This document shows, piece after piece, positions 24,417 to 36,989 of a DNA stretch of 64,000 bases. Source of the stretch: Escarpia spicata (taxonomy: Eukaryota > Annelida > Polychaeta > Sabellida > Siboglinidae). The notes under the pieces are model-generated. The model saw only the letters and a program-made list of their open reading frames with translations. It had not been told where the DNA came from and did no database searches. The position numbers were made by a program, and so were the translations under genes. The stretch spans positions 40,716,879-40,780,878 of the forward strand of contig OZ023205.1 of NCBI GenBank assembly GCA_963995525.1, in the 5' to 3' direction. Every line of letters begins with the position of its first letter. Within the stretch, counting starts at the first letter, position 1.

Positions 24417-27134
24417 TTGAATCATGATGACATCTGCTTCTTCGAGTGTCGTCTTCAGATCGTCACGACACTTGCAACTCTTGGTGGATCTTCGTCGGCG
24501 AGGATTCACTGGTTGGCTTGCCGCGATCATATGGTGGCAAATTGTTTAAATGAGCAGAACCTTGTTTTCGGTCACAGTAAGAAACCAAGAACCTTTTGGG
24601 GTGGCAGCAGAGTATGCAGACCCATCTTGTGGCGTCTGCTAGCCTGTTGGCCAGCTCTAGCTAATCGTGTTCCGCTCTTTATGCTAAACTCACGATATCT
24701 GTCGAATAACAAGTAGATATCACACCTATCTGCTTTCCCAAAATAACACGTAGCTGGTGAAACTGTCCACAAAACCTCACACAGTTCCTCCGTTAAGCCA
24801 TCAGGGAGCCAGTCTCAATGGGGCTTCTACGTGGAGATTCTTCTTTAGTGTCACCTTTGTCTGCTATTCTCATCTCTCCATTTTCTGCAAACATTGATGC
24901 CGGCACCGGTGCGAGCTCATACTGTAGAACGTCACTGAGCATGATGTCGCGAGATTGTTGCATTCCTATCATCCTGTAGTAGATCAGCTTTATATCGCAT
25001 ACTGAAGTAGCTCCCACTCGCAACACTTTCCGTGTCACTGCCATGGTCACGACCTCTTTACATAACGTAGCATTGAATCCGTCTGGCCAGCTTTCTTCAT
25101 AGGAGTGCATATGTTCTTCCCATTTTTAAAACATTTGGTGCATTCACCTTCTCTGGCCCAATTCTCCCAGTGACAATGTTGATGACCCTATCCGGATGAT
25201 CGGCCAGATCGAGTGGATCAATGCAGGATTGGGGTTTTTCCCTTATTTTTCTCTGTCCTCCTGGTCCGATCGCATACGAGATGGCTTATCTTCCTTGTGG
25301 TTGGTCATCTCAGTTACCGTGTGACCTTCCGACATATATGTGAGGTCATGAACAGTCTGACTACACGTGTGCATACTGTAGGCCCATTTCTTCAGTGCAG
25401 GCGGTTTCATTGTAATTCCAACGAGTCCATGTAGGTCTTGACCTTATCGCTAGAACATTGACTCTATTTAAATATCAGACCAGATGCCGTTCCATAAACC
25501 TTTCTTGCGACGCATTAGATGTTCTCCCATCATGAACATTGCAAGAATCTCGCCGCGAAGCCTCTCCATCGAGCAAAGGTAGTACAGCCCTTATGCAGCG
25601 TAGTTTTGGTTTGCGGCGGAGAAGAAGGATGGGAGCATTTCAGCTACAGTCCAAAGATGCAACGGCCAGTCACCTTCGCGTTCAGCCCAGACGAACACCA
25701 TCATGATGAACACTGGTTTCACTAGGTTCTCAACCCATAGCTTTGTGGCCGAGCTCTCTGCTGCAGTGGAGTCAAGATTGCTTATTCATTCTTCCTGGGT
25801 ATTTGCTTGTGCCAAGTCTGATCGAAGAACGTCTTCGGTCATGGGTCGCAGTGCCCGAAAATAAATTATGTGGAAGCGTTTTTTTATTGAGCATATGGGG
25901 GACACTGCCAAAGGTAGATTTCACCACATCCCCGAGACCGCTGTCAGCCATTAGGTTTCCTACAGTACCAATGAAACTCATCAGCATGTGAATGCCGCAT
26001 AACCTTAGTGTGAATTGTGAGAATCGCTCGGTGTAAACCCACATCACGTTAACGGCCACTCGATACAGCTGCTGGTCATTTGTGAAGATCGTAACAGTCT
26101 GTCCACACTCTTGTGTCAAATGTTGTCCCTCCTCCATTGCTGTCAGCATTGTGTCGGGATCTGCAGGATCCATGTATATGAGTGGCGTATAAATGGACCT
26201 CTTTGCAGGCTGGACATATTGTCCGTCTTCTCTGCAGAGCTTGGTATTGAACCCAGCAAATTCCGGTACATTCTGCTCAAAATTAACAAGCTTCAGAAAT
26301 TCAAAACCCAACTGTCGGCACAGCCTGATGAGCGAATACGGGGTCAGCACACTGATAGTTTTCCCATTGGCGACCATGTTAACGTTTTGTCTGATTATAA
26401 GAAAACGTGACCTAGAAAATGTATTAAACTTCTCACCTGCCGTTATCATCATCTCATTGACATGCTGGCGGAGTTTAGTCAAAATCTAATATATCTAGCT
26501 CTTACAAAATACCTGTATGTATGACACCCGTCAATGTTTACAAATGGATGCAGGCAGTAATCCGGCTAAAGGGTCAACTAGCCAAATACCCTTCCGCTTA
26601 GTAAAATCTGCTAAAAATACACCATTTTACTGACAACAGCTTCTACAATCACATCTAGAAATCTGACTACTCAAATGCACTTATGTCAGAGCAGGTGAAT
26701 ATTGTAAAAAAATAATTTCCCAAAAAAAAATACTGCACTTTTTCGTCTGTAACCAAGCAGGAAATCTAACAGTGTCCTGACCCTGTACGCGGAGAGGTAA
26801 GACCGCACGCTTGGCCTCCTCAACGGGCTTTTCTGGTTTCTTTCGTTCTTTGTACCTGTGAATGACAATGTCTTGAGCTACAGGTGTCTTAATTTCGTCA
26901 CGAGTCAGACTCCTGATGGTGGTTTCTTTCTGATGTGCATCAGACATATATTTTACAGTTAGCAATACTGCAAGAGAATGTCTTGACTGGAGTCCGTTCT
27001 GCGATGATGTTTGCGTCAAAGTTATTAGCAACCACCTGAACAAGTCCGCTCCCTGCATTCGCAGTCCCTCTAATGCTGGGCGTGAACAGTTGCAGCCTTT
27101 GCTGCCGATGCTTTAAAGCGTTGTACTTCATCAC
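24417..27134 (-). pseudogene. Broken copy of a multicopy FEN1-like nuclease family gene, subfamily 1
   Basis: On the minus strand the order is colinear with a large uncharacterised protein family I recall from many marine invertebrates. It runs: VVANNFDANI and NGLQSRHSLAVL (27134-26940), KPEKPVEEAKRAVLPLRV (about 26800), FAGFNTKLCREDG then YTPLIYMDPADPDTMLTAM and FTNDQQLYRVAVNVMWVY (26482-25772), TKLWVENLVKPVFIMMVF and AEREGDWPLHLWTVAEMLP (about 25730-25570), VINIVTGRIGPEKVNAPNV (about 25170), RDIMLSDVLQYELAPVPAS (25110-24793), DIYLLFDRYREFSIKSGTR (24772-24572) and LEEADVIMIQ (about 24430). Frameshifts and stops (for example a TAA after NQNYAA near 25590) break it, and it ends abruptly at the EEAD motif, so the C-terminal third is absent. 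No terminal inverted repeats were seen. Possible nuclease activity is inferred only from motif layout. Confidence 0.8.
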
Positions 27135-27479
27135 ATGAACAGCTCACACGATAGTCATTCATCTTGTTTATACGATTCTTCCGACTGAGTAACACTCCCA
27201 AAACGATTTGGAGTTTTGTTGGTCGGTTTGTGAGTTTCATAATCTAAAAATGGATTGTTGAATGTGTGTGTTTACTTCTATGTTTATGAATTGAAATATG
27301 TACATGTTATTTTGTGGCATACATCAAAATGTAGCAGTTTAAAATTTTCTGCTCACCAGTATATGTGGAAAAGGATACCACTATAAATACTGTTCCGACA
27401 CTTATTGTTATTGTCAGACACTTGTTGTCTTATGGAACGCTGTTTCATACATGTTGTCTACATTGTCAGATATGTGGGG

Positions 27480-27740
27480 CGCAGTGACAAAAAAAACCGG
27501 GTTCGAATCCTGTGCTGCCGTATCGAAACATAGACAAGTTTGTTCACTCTATGATGCTTCAGTTCACTCAGCTGTATAAATAAATATCCACCGCTGGCTA
27601 CCGACAGTGGTGGATATTTGTGTACGAAAAGTTTTCACGCATTAATTGCAGCATGGCTGAATGCTTCCCAGAGAAGTCGAAATGGTGTTCGATTGAACAG
27701 GTCTACCAGAGAGTAAAGAGCATTGAGCACATCACCCGGA
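27480..27740 (+). repeat. tRNA-derived SINE, + strand copy
   Basis: GGTTCGAATCC (27500-27510) is a perfect Pol III B-box, followed by CTGTGCTGC and the body block CAGTTCACTCAGCTGTATAA also seen at 43531 and, inverted, at 60540-60692. A small inverted repeat around 27590-27615 (ATCCACCGCTG...CAGTGGTGGAT) lies in the body. The A-box region is degraded by an A-run. Confidence 0.75.
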
Positions 27741-28321
27741 TAAAATTTAACGCCCGGATAAATTTTAATGAGGCAATCACTCAATGGCAATGCTGGTGAG
27801 GGCTATTGTCTTGAATTTAAAGCACACACTTTTTTAAATTTCCGAATCCCAATCAAAGTGCCTGTGGTTCTCAGAATTGTTGTAACGACTAACATTACCT
27901 GTACTAATTCCATTGCGCGTGTATCATTCTTATTATCTTACATTTGCGACTTGGCTCTATCATGTATTGTTCCCGATGATAAATAAGGCGCAGATAAAAC
28001 AAATTGACGAATATACCGCAGCTTATAAAGGGAAGTGGAGACCTGCGTAGCGCCGCTGCGCACTAAGTTTTTTCTGAAACCTTTTTTGATTGGTTCCAAT
28101 GCTTTTGTCGCGATATGCAAATTAGGAAAACATGCCCTCTTGACCGTGGAATTAACTAATGGATGACGTTGTTACACATGAAGCCACATCTTTGAATTGT
28201 TCATTTTTAACGCGTTGTTGTGTACCAGTACAGGTATGTAAAGCTTAATGTTTTGTTTGATTTTTTGATTTATTTTAACACTTGTTAAAAAATTACATAA
28301 AATGTACGAGGAGGTGTATTG
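27741..28321. other. No gene recognised
   Basis: AT-rich DNA with no domain-bearing frame. The region 28322-28600 that follows is very AT-rich and starts with a dispersed repeat. Confidence 0.5.
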
Positions 28322-28402
28322 TTCTAGTTGTTTCCAGCACTCGGCAACGTTCTATTAACTGACTAGTCTGTATATATTGTGGTTACAGTGATCTTATGAG
28401 GT
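28322..28402 (-). repeat. Dispersed repeat, inverted partner of 12965-13050
   Basis: Reverse complement of the intronic repeat, including GACTAGTCTGTATATATTGT. A handful of substitutions separate the two copies. Confidence 0.75.
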
Positions 28403-28601
28403 ATATTCAATTCTAACTTGCACTACACTGTTATCAATAAGTGAGCATATCGCAACTAAAAATATAAATTATTAATTGTCAAATAAGTACTACTATCAAT
28501 GTGTTATTTTATTTATTTATATTATAATAGCCAATAATAACTAACATTGTACTATTATGTAATATCTGCCATATTCCACGTGATGTATGTAAATAATTCT
28601 T

Positions 28602-28640
28602 AGGGGTATACAAATACAAGAGTTTCTTCAGTATACCCCT
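28602..28640. repeat. Perfect 10-bp inverted repeat (hairpin)
   Basis: AGGGGTATAC at 28602-28611 and GTATACCCCT at 28631-28640 are perfect inverted repeats around a 19-nt loop. They may be part of the tail of the adjacent minus-strand SINE or of a small MITE. Confidence 0.8.
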
Positions 28641-28699
28641 TTTTTTCTGACATACTCATTCTGATATACCATATACACTGTATGTATCTTTTGTTGGAA

Positions 28700-29022
28700 A
28701 AATAAACATTTACTTACTTACTTACTTACTCATTCAACTAGTCAGCCTTTTTCAGAACATTATCGCCAAGCCGACCTTTCTATGCTGGCACTGAGGGTGG
28801 TCACTGCCAGGGTGCTTGTCGTCCTCAGTGGTTCTTTTACGTCCCAAATTGAGACGGGACCGACATTAACGTGATCTCCGAGTCACGAGGGATACACAGT
28901 CCCCAATGTTGAGAGCCAGGTTTTTACACCAAATATACCATACCTGCCCGGTCCGGGTTTCGAACTCGGGGCGCCGGCATGTCAGGCGGATGTGCTAATC
29001 ACTACACTATCGCGCGCCCCCT
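28700..29022 (-). repeat. tRNA-derived SINE with (AAGT)n tail, minus strand
   Basis: Read on the minus strand from 29022: a tRNA-like head with A-box-like TAGTGTAGTGATTAG (complement of 28995-29009) and B-box GAGTTCGAAACCC (complement of 28955-28967), then a body of about 230 bp, then a tail of AAGT repeats (28707-28735). The head-body-tail layout is that of a Pol III SINE. It shares neither body nor tail with the 27480 family, so at least two SINE families are present. Confidence 0.88.
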
Positions 29023-29409
29023 GAAATGAAATTGCGAAGGCAGTCTAGTATGAAAGGTTATCTTTAAAATGGTGTATGTAGCATTATTGTACGTGTTGTG
29101 GGCATATATTTTCAAAATTGTACAGCCCGCCAGCATCACAGCCTCAGGCACAACCATCAGTGACGGCATCAGTAGGCGCTTTCCAGCATTAATTAAATCC
29201 ACTTCCACCACAATCATCGTATATTGATTATGTTATTGTTCGCTTGTAGCAGTAAATATATATATAGGTAATGTTTAGCCGTTTTTAGGTTTATATTAGA
29301 ATGCCATAATTAAATATTTCAAAGAAAATATATACAAACGCTGCGTCTGTTTGCATTGTTACATTGTCATTGATAACCGTTTTCCATAGAATCGTTACTA
29401 AAACCGGAA

Positions 29410-30083
29410 ACATTTCAAACTTTACACCGAGCTATACGACAGTGAACAGAGTACCATAATTCACACCGACCCGAAAGAAGTACCAGAGATAATACCATGG
29501 GAGGTGGAAGCAGCGCTACCCCGCTAAGAGATATGAAGAATGGGAAGACATCAGGCAACGACAATGTAAGCAGTAGATATCATCTCGAAGACACTGGTTA
29601 AGCTGTATACTAACTGCTTGTCAGAAAGACGAATACCCACCGCTTGGAAGAACGCAGATATGGTGACTATCTTCAAGAAGGGAAATAAAAAAGACTTAAA
29701 GAACTACATACCGATATATATGTTGTAAAACATCTACAAATTACTCACAACTATACTAACGAATAGGCTAGAGAAGACAATCGACGAAAACCAACCACGA
29801 GAGCAAGCAGGATTCAGAAGCAGGTACTCAACGACAGACCACGTACACGTCGTAAACCAACTGAAAGCGAAGTGCCGAGAATATAATATCCCGCTTTGCA
29901 TCGCTTTTGTCGACCATGAGAAGGCTTTCGATTCGGTGCAAACTCAAGCAATACTCACCTCCGTTCAAGAACAGGGGATAGAAGATGTGTACATCGATCT
30001 CCTGAAAGACATCCACACGAACAGCTCGATGACAGTCCACCTACACAAAAAGAGCAACAAGATCAACATAAAGAGAGGAGTAC
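29410..30083 (+). pseudogene. RTE-type LINE, copy 1, first part of RT
   Basis: A 5'-truncated LINE in broken frames: FYTELYDSEQS, DMKNGKTSGNDNV, NRLEKTIDENQPREQAGF (where RTE elements have a QAGFR motif), CIAFVDHEKAFDSV (RT catalytic Asp region) and IKRGV. It breaks off exactly where RTE elements read RGVRQGD because the 3.2-kb inverted-repeat element begins at 30084. It resumes at 33286 and again at 35476. Confidence 0.88.
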
Positions 30084-30510
30084 TAGTGGGGCAGATATGT
30101 GAAATAATTGTGGGTTTTGTGGTAAAATCACAATAATTGGTGTATATGATGTTCAGTGGGTACTAAATGATTTAGGATATAGTGCCAAGCTGAATTGTTT
30201 CCGTGACGCCCGTAATATGGGAAAATCCAAAATGGCCGCCGCCCGAATCTAAATATCTATTAATTGTCCTATCTTCGTGAATAGTTAATATAAAAACATA
30301 AATAAAGTGTATTTTTATATGTTTTCAGACATGCCGAATCCAATGGCGTCATCAATTAATTGAAAAAGTGCATATATTTTAAGATAGGGCACAGGTTAAT
30401 GATAAAATTCAAGATGGCCGCCACCTGAATTGTGAATACATACCAAATGTCATACTTTCCCAACCAGTTGACATAAAACCTTGGTTGAAGTGTCCTTGTA
30501 TATTTTTTGA
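30084..30510 (+). repeat. Left terminal inverted repeat
   Basis: Pairs with 32852-33285 in inverted orientation, with scattered substitutions and small indels. Two AAAATGGCCGCC / AAGATGGCCGCC-like GC-rich motifs lie within otherwise AT-rich DNA. Confidence 0.92.
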
Positions 30511-30527
30511 CATGGTTTATCGTCATG

Positions 30528-32808
30528 CAGCTGGAGCTCCTCGTCTTGGTGTATGTGAGGTCTCTACGTGATTCCAACTTCTCGCTCTATGTCGCTGTCC
30601 TGGCATGTTGACACCATGGTTTTTCGCACTGGACCACACTCACTATTCTCGATGGGTGCCGATTCACATTCGTGACATGATGACGTTGCATGTACGACAT
30701 CCTGACGTAGCAAGCCAGTTCGCTCAAGGAGGCTTTGTTGTGCACAAAACAAAACTTCCATTCTCAGCGATAGCTATCGACCGTGCACACGAACAAAACA
30801 ACAAGGTCGTGAAAAGGAGATGGTGGGGCAGTCAGTTTGTTACAAAATCCAAGAGCCCTACTGTGCTGGATGGTGGCAGGACCTGAATTGGCGAAGGACA
30901 TTGAGGAATTTGAGATCAGTAGCATGGATCGCAGCTTTGAGAACACTGATACAAGCAATCTCAAGCACCATGAGCATACTGAGTCTGTGCAAGTCACATT
31001 TGCTAAGGAGGTCAGGACTCTTTTTCGAGTAATTGAAGACATGGGAACTCCATCCACAGAAGATAGTGGCTACCTACTGGTACTTGACACTAGATACGAC
31101 GCTGATCCAGCAACAGTCGAAACCGTGCTTGTGACAGAGAAGACAGGTCAGGAGCAGTATTAAAAGTACATGACAGAGTGAGTTACACAACGAATAACAA
31201 ATGTATCTGATCCCATCAGTAGAAATCCTTGTCAACCGACCACCATCAAGAGTTCTATCAAAAGAAAAACAGATCGTGTCGTCACTCAAGAGCGACTATC
31301 CATTGTTTCCACGACTGTACATTGCCTGTCAAACCCGCGACGGCGACTTGGACAATTTCTTCAAGCACGAGAATCATACATACGTCTCAGCTAGGAAAAC
31401 TCCCGTTTGGGATGAAGTCTAATCTTGTGGAATGTCTGGAAAAGTTCTGCACCTCGTGTCAGTCGATGTCATCATATTGGATGGTGCGGCAATCATCAAC
31501 ATGTTGAAGCCAATCGGTGTCAAAACATTCAAATAATATGTCACATAGGTGTTTCTTCCTTACGTAAAAGCACAGCTAAGAAACGTGACAAGAATTTACA
31601 TCATTTGGGATGTGTACCTGGAAGGGAATCTGAATTTGCACGAGAGAAACGAGGAAAAGGTGTTCGAAGGAGAGTTGCAGCATCCAACACAATCCCAGGA
31701 AATTGGCAAGAGTTTTTAAGTCTGGAAGACAACAAGACTAAACTATTCAACTTCTTTGCACACCTGGTAAGCTGCCAGTATTGCATGATTGATTTTGGAA
31801 ACAATATACATGCGTTTACACACTTCAAATACATCGATGATCACTGACATAATAATAGCATTTACGTTCTAATATCAAGATCATTATCTGCAACATGTAC
31901 AATAACATACAATGTATAAGTTCTTTTATTTACCACCAAAGGTTGTAGAGAATCTTTCTGCGGAGAAGGAGGTTTACTCAACATGTGGCCAGGATGTACT
32001 TTGCACCAGAGTTCATCAGGACGTCTCATCCCTACATCCATGTACGCATGTAGAGGTCAACACACGGATGTTCCTTCATGCAGTCAATGCAGCAAACAGG
32101 GGGTATCGCAGAATCGTATTGCATACTGTGGATTGACGTGCTAGTTCTGGCAGAATCTAGTGCTGTGCTCGTTGAGAACACGGAACTATGGGTCGCATTT
32201 GGCACAGGCAAACACCTGAGGTATATTCCTGCTCACGACATCGCCACAACACTGGGTGGTGAGAAGGCACGTGCACTCCCCATGTTCCATGCCTTCACAG
32301 GTTGCGAAACGCTGTCATCATTTGCAGGCAGGGGAAAAAGACTGCATTCGACATCTGAAAATCTTTCAATGAAGTCACCCAAGTATTCTCTACCTTGTTG
32401 ACACACCCATCGAGCTTCAGTGAAGACTGCATGTCTGTGCTAGAGTCCTACGTTGTGCTACTGTATGACCGAACCTGCACAGATACTAGTGTTGACTCTG
32501 CCAGAAAACATATCTTCAATACCAAAGCCAGGTATATCGACGCCATAGAAGCTACAGGAGCAGCACTGTTGCAACACACAACATGGGCTATATACCAAGG
32601 TGGACATGTGTGGGGACAGGCACATGTCCGTACTCCAGAACTTCTTTCTCCAGAGACCTGCGGATGGCGTAAGAGTGCCACAGAAGGCTGGGAACCACTG
32701 TTACTCCCAGACACAGCGGCGTCATGTTCCGAGTTGCTACGCTGTGGATGCCAGATAGGGTGCACAGGACTATGCAGTAGTAACTGCAACCACAATGACT
32801 CCAACTAA
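30528..32808 (+). pseudogene. Broken FEN1-like nuclease family gene, subfamily 2, inside the inverted-repeat element
   Basis: In shifting + frames the order is QLELLVLVYVRSLRDSNF, LDHTHYSRWVPIHIRDM, FSAIAIDRAHEQNNKVVK, QNPRALLCWMVAGPELA (30528-30900), VTFAKEVRTLFRVIEDMG and LVLDTRYDADP (31000-31150), VSSLKSDYPLFPRLYIACQT (31280-31340), RGKGVRRRVAASNTIPGNWQ (31650-31710), CTHVEVNT (about 32040), WVAFGTGKHLRYIPAHDIA and FHAFTGCETLSSFAGRGK (32190-32340), VVLLYDRT, and the Cys-rich end LLRCGCQIGCTGLC before TAA. The acidic positions expected in this family are damaged: EEADT is VEVNT, VDTDV is broken by a frameshift near 32133, GCDT is GCET. The N-terminal half seen in the copy at 24417-27134 is missing. 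DRAHEQNN marks a subfamily distinct from that copy. Confidence 0.85.
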
Positions 32809-32851
32809 GTGTTGTTTCAATATGACATGTACAGAACAGTTTGTTTTGTCC

Positions 32852-33285
32852 GAAAAAAAATACAAGGACACTTCAACCATGGTTTTATGTCAACTGGTTG
32901 GGAAGATATGACATTTGGTAGATATTCACAATGCGGGTGGCGGCCATCTTGAATTTTATCATTAACCTGTGCCATATCTTAAAATATATGCACTTTTTCA
33001 AAGAATTGATGACGCCATTGGATTCGGCATGTCTGAAAACATATAAAAAGACACTTTATTTATGTTTTTATGTTAACTATTCACGAAGATAGGACAATTA
33101 ATAGATATTTAGATTCAGGCTGCGGCCATTTTGGTTTTTCCCACATTACGGGCGTCACGGAAACAATTCAGCTTAGAACTATATCTTACATCACTTAGTA
33201 CCCCCTTAACATCATATACAATTTTTTTTGGTGCATATACCACAAAACCCACAATTCTTGTTATTTACACATATCTGCTCCACTA
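32852..33285 (-). repeat. Right terminal inverted repeat
   Basis: Reverse complement of the left repeat. It carries a few extra bases (for example CAAGAA near the outer end and a poly-T stretch near 33224). Confidence 0.92.
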
Positions 33286-33561
33286 TACGACAGTGACACC
33301 ATATCGCCCAAGCTGTTCACTGCAACACTCGAAAGCATATTCCGAAGACTGACCTGGGAAACCAGAGGCTTGAGGATAGACGGAGAATATCTCAGCCTTC
33401 TTTGCTTCACCGACGACATAGTCATATGCGCTACTACACCGCAAGAACTACAAAACATGCTGCAGGAGCTAGCTGTTGAAAGCGAAAAACAAAGTCTAAG
33501 GATGAACATCTCGAAGACAAAAGTGATGCTAGGAAATGACACACCAATATATATATATATA
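33286..33561 (+). pseudogene. RTE LINE copy 1, second part of RT
   Basis: Continues the LINE after the inserted element: DTISPKLFTATLESIFRRL, GLRIDGEYLSLLCFTDDIVI (FTDD in the place of the catalytic FADD, both Asp kept) and MNISKTKVML. It stops after NDTPI at a TA run where a second insertion begins; the next LINE sequence is at 35476. Confidence 0.88.
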
Positions 33562-36064
<2,503 letters not shown>

Positions 36065-36289
36065 ATGTAATTAAAATAACAGAGTAAAACTACATGTACA
36101 TATCATCACACAAATAAATGTGGAACTTGATAGGCATAACTTCGATACTTATACATTAATAATGATTTAATAATTAATAAATTAATTGTAATCATTTTAG
36201 CATAGATGTTTAACCCAAGAAACATATTTTCTAACACTTTCAATCATTTCAACCAAGCGTTTAAATAATTAATTTACTAATAACAACGA

Positions 36290-36950
36290 ATGGGGGGGGG
36301 GGAAGATTTATACTATTTAGGACAATTAATTGTAACCCCGGAAATGTTAGCTAAGAAAATAAGGGCTATGAAGGATAATAAATCACCTAGAGTGGATGGG
36401 ATTCCGCCCAAACTACTATTTGAAATTGTAGAACATATTAGCGTACCGCTTACAACAGTTTTCAATTTGTCATTAGAAGAGGGAGTGGTTCCTTTAGAAT
36501 GGAAAGAGGCAAAAATTATACCGTTATTTAAAAAAGGTTAGAGAAACAAGTCAGAGAACTATAGACCAGTGAGTTTAACATCAGTGTTTTGCAAATTATT
36601 AGAAATACTAATTTTAAAGATCACACAGTGGATTTTCTTGTTAAACATAACTTGATAAACCCATCTCAACATGCTTTTTTTAAAGCAAGGTCGTGCTTAA
36701 CAAATATGTTATGTTTTTTGGAAGACATCACTAAGTGGGTAGATGAGGGAGATCACCAGTAGATATCGTCTACTTAGATTTTCAAAAAGCTTTCCACAAA
36801 GAACCACATCAAAGATTACTGCTTAAACTAAAGGCCCGTGGCATAGGAAATGTTATAATAAACTGGATAGAAAAATGGGTGATTGACAGAAGACAACGTG
36901 TAGTAGTTGAATGGGAGGCTTCAAATTGGAATTCCATTAAAAACAAGGGA
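36290..36950 (+). pseudogene. CR1-like LINE fragment A
   Basis: After a G10 run the frame reads YLGQLIVTPEMLAKKIRAMK, DGIPPKLLFEI, EWKEAKIIPLFKKG, NYRPVSLTSVFCKLLE, and then, after frameshifts, DFQKAFHKEPHQRLLLK. These are RT domains 0-3 of a CR1-group LINE. It stops around the NW-S motif and runs directly into fragment B of the same family. Confidence 0.85.
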
Positions 36951-36989
36951 AACGGTCCAGAAAGAAACACTTATCGAACGAAGCCATTA

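Larger units (their letters stand above)
30084..33285 (+). mobile_element. 3.2-kb element with ~430-bp terminal inverted repeats and TAC target duplication
   Basis: The ends match: left TAGTGGGGCAGATATGTG at 30084, right end reading inward TAGTGGAGCAGATATGTG from 33285. The match continues for about 430 bp on each side (for example TTGTGGGTTTTGTGG and CATGCCGAATCCAATGGCG). TAC flanks both ends (30081-30083 and 33286-33288), and removing the element restores the LINE frame around RGVRQ. The interior (about 30511-32851) carries a broken gene of the nuclease-like family. A 3-bp duplication and long inverted repeats indicate a cut-and-paste DNA transposon, but I cannot match the ends to a named superfamily. 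The resident copy is dead; it may be non-autonomous or an internally deleted derivative. Confidence 0.88.

Noticed and set aside
25772..26482. An intact 236-codon gene on the minus strand
   Set aside because: It is one open segment of a longer broken family copy; flanking frames continue the same protein after shifts and stops.
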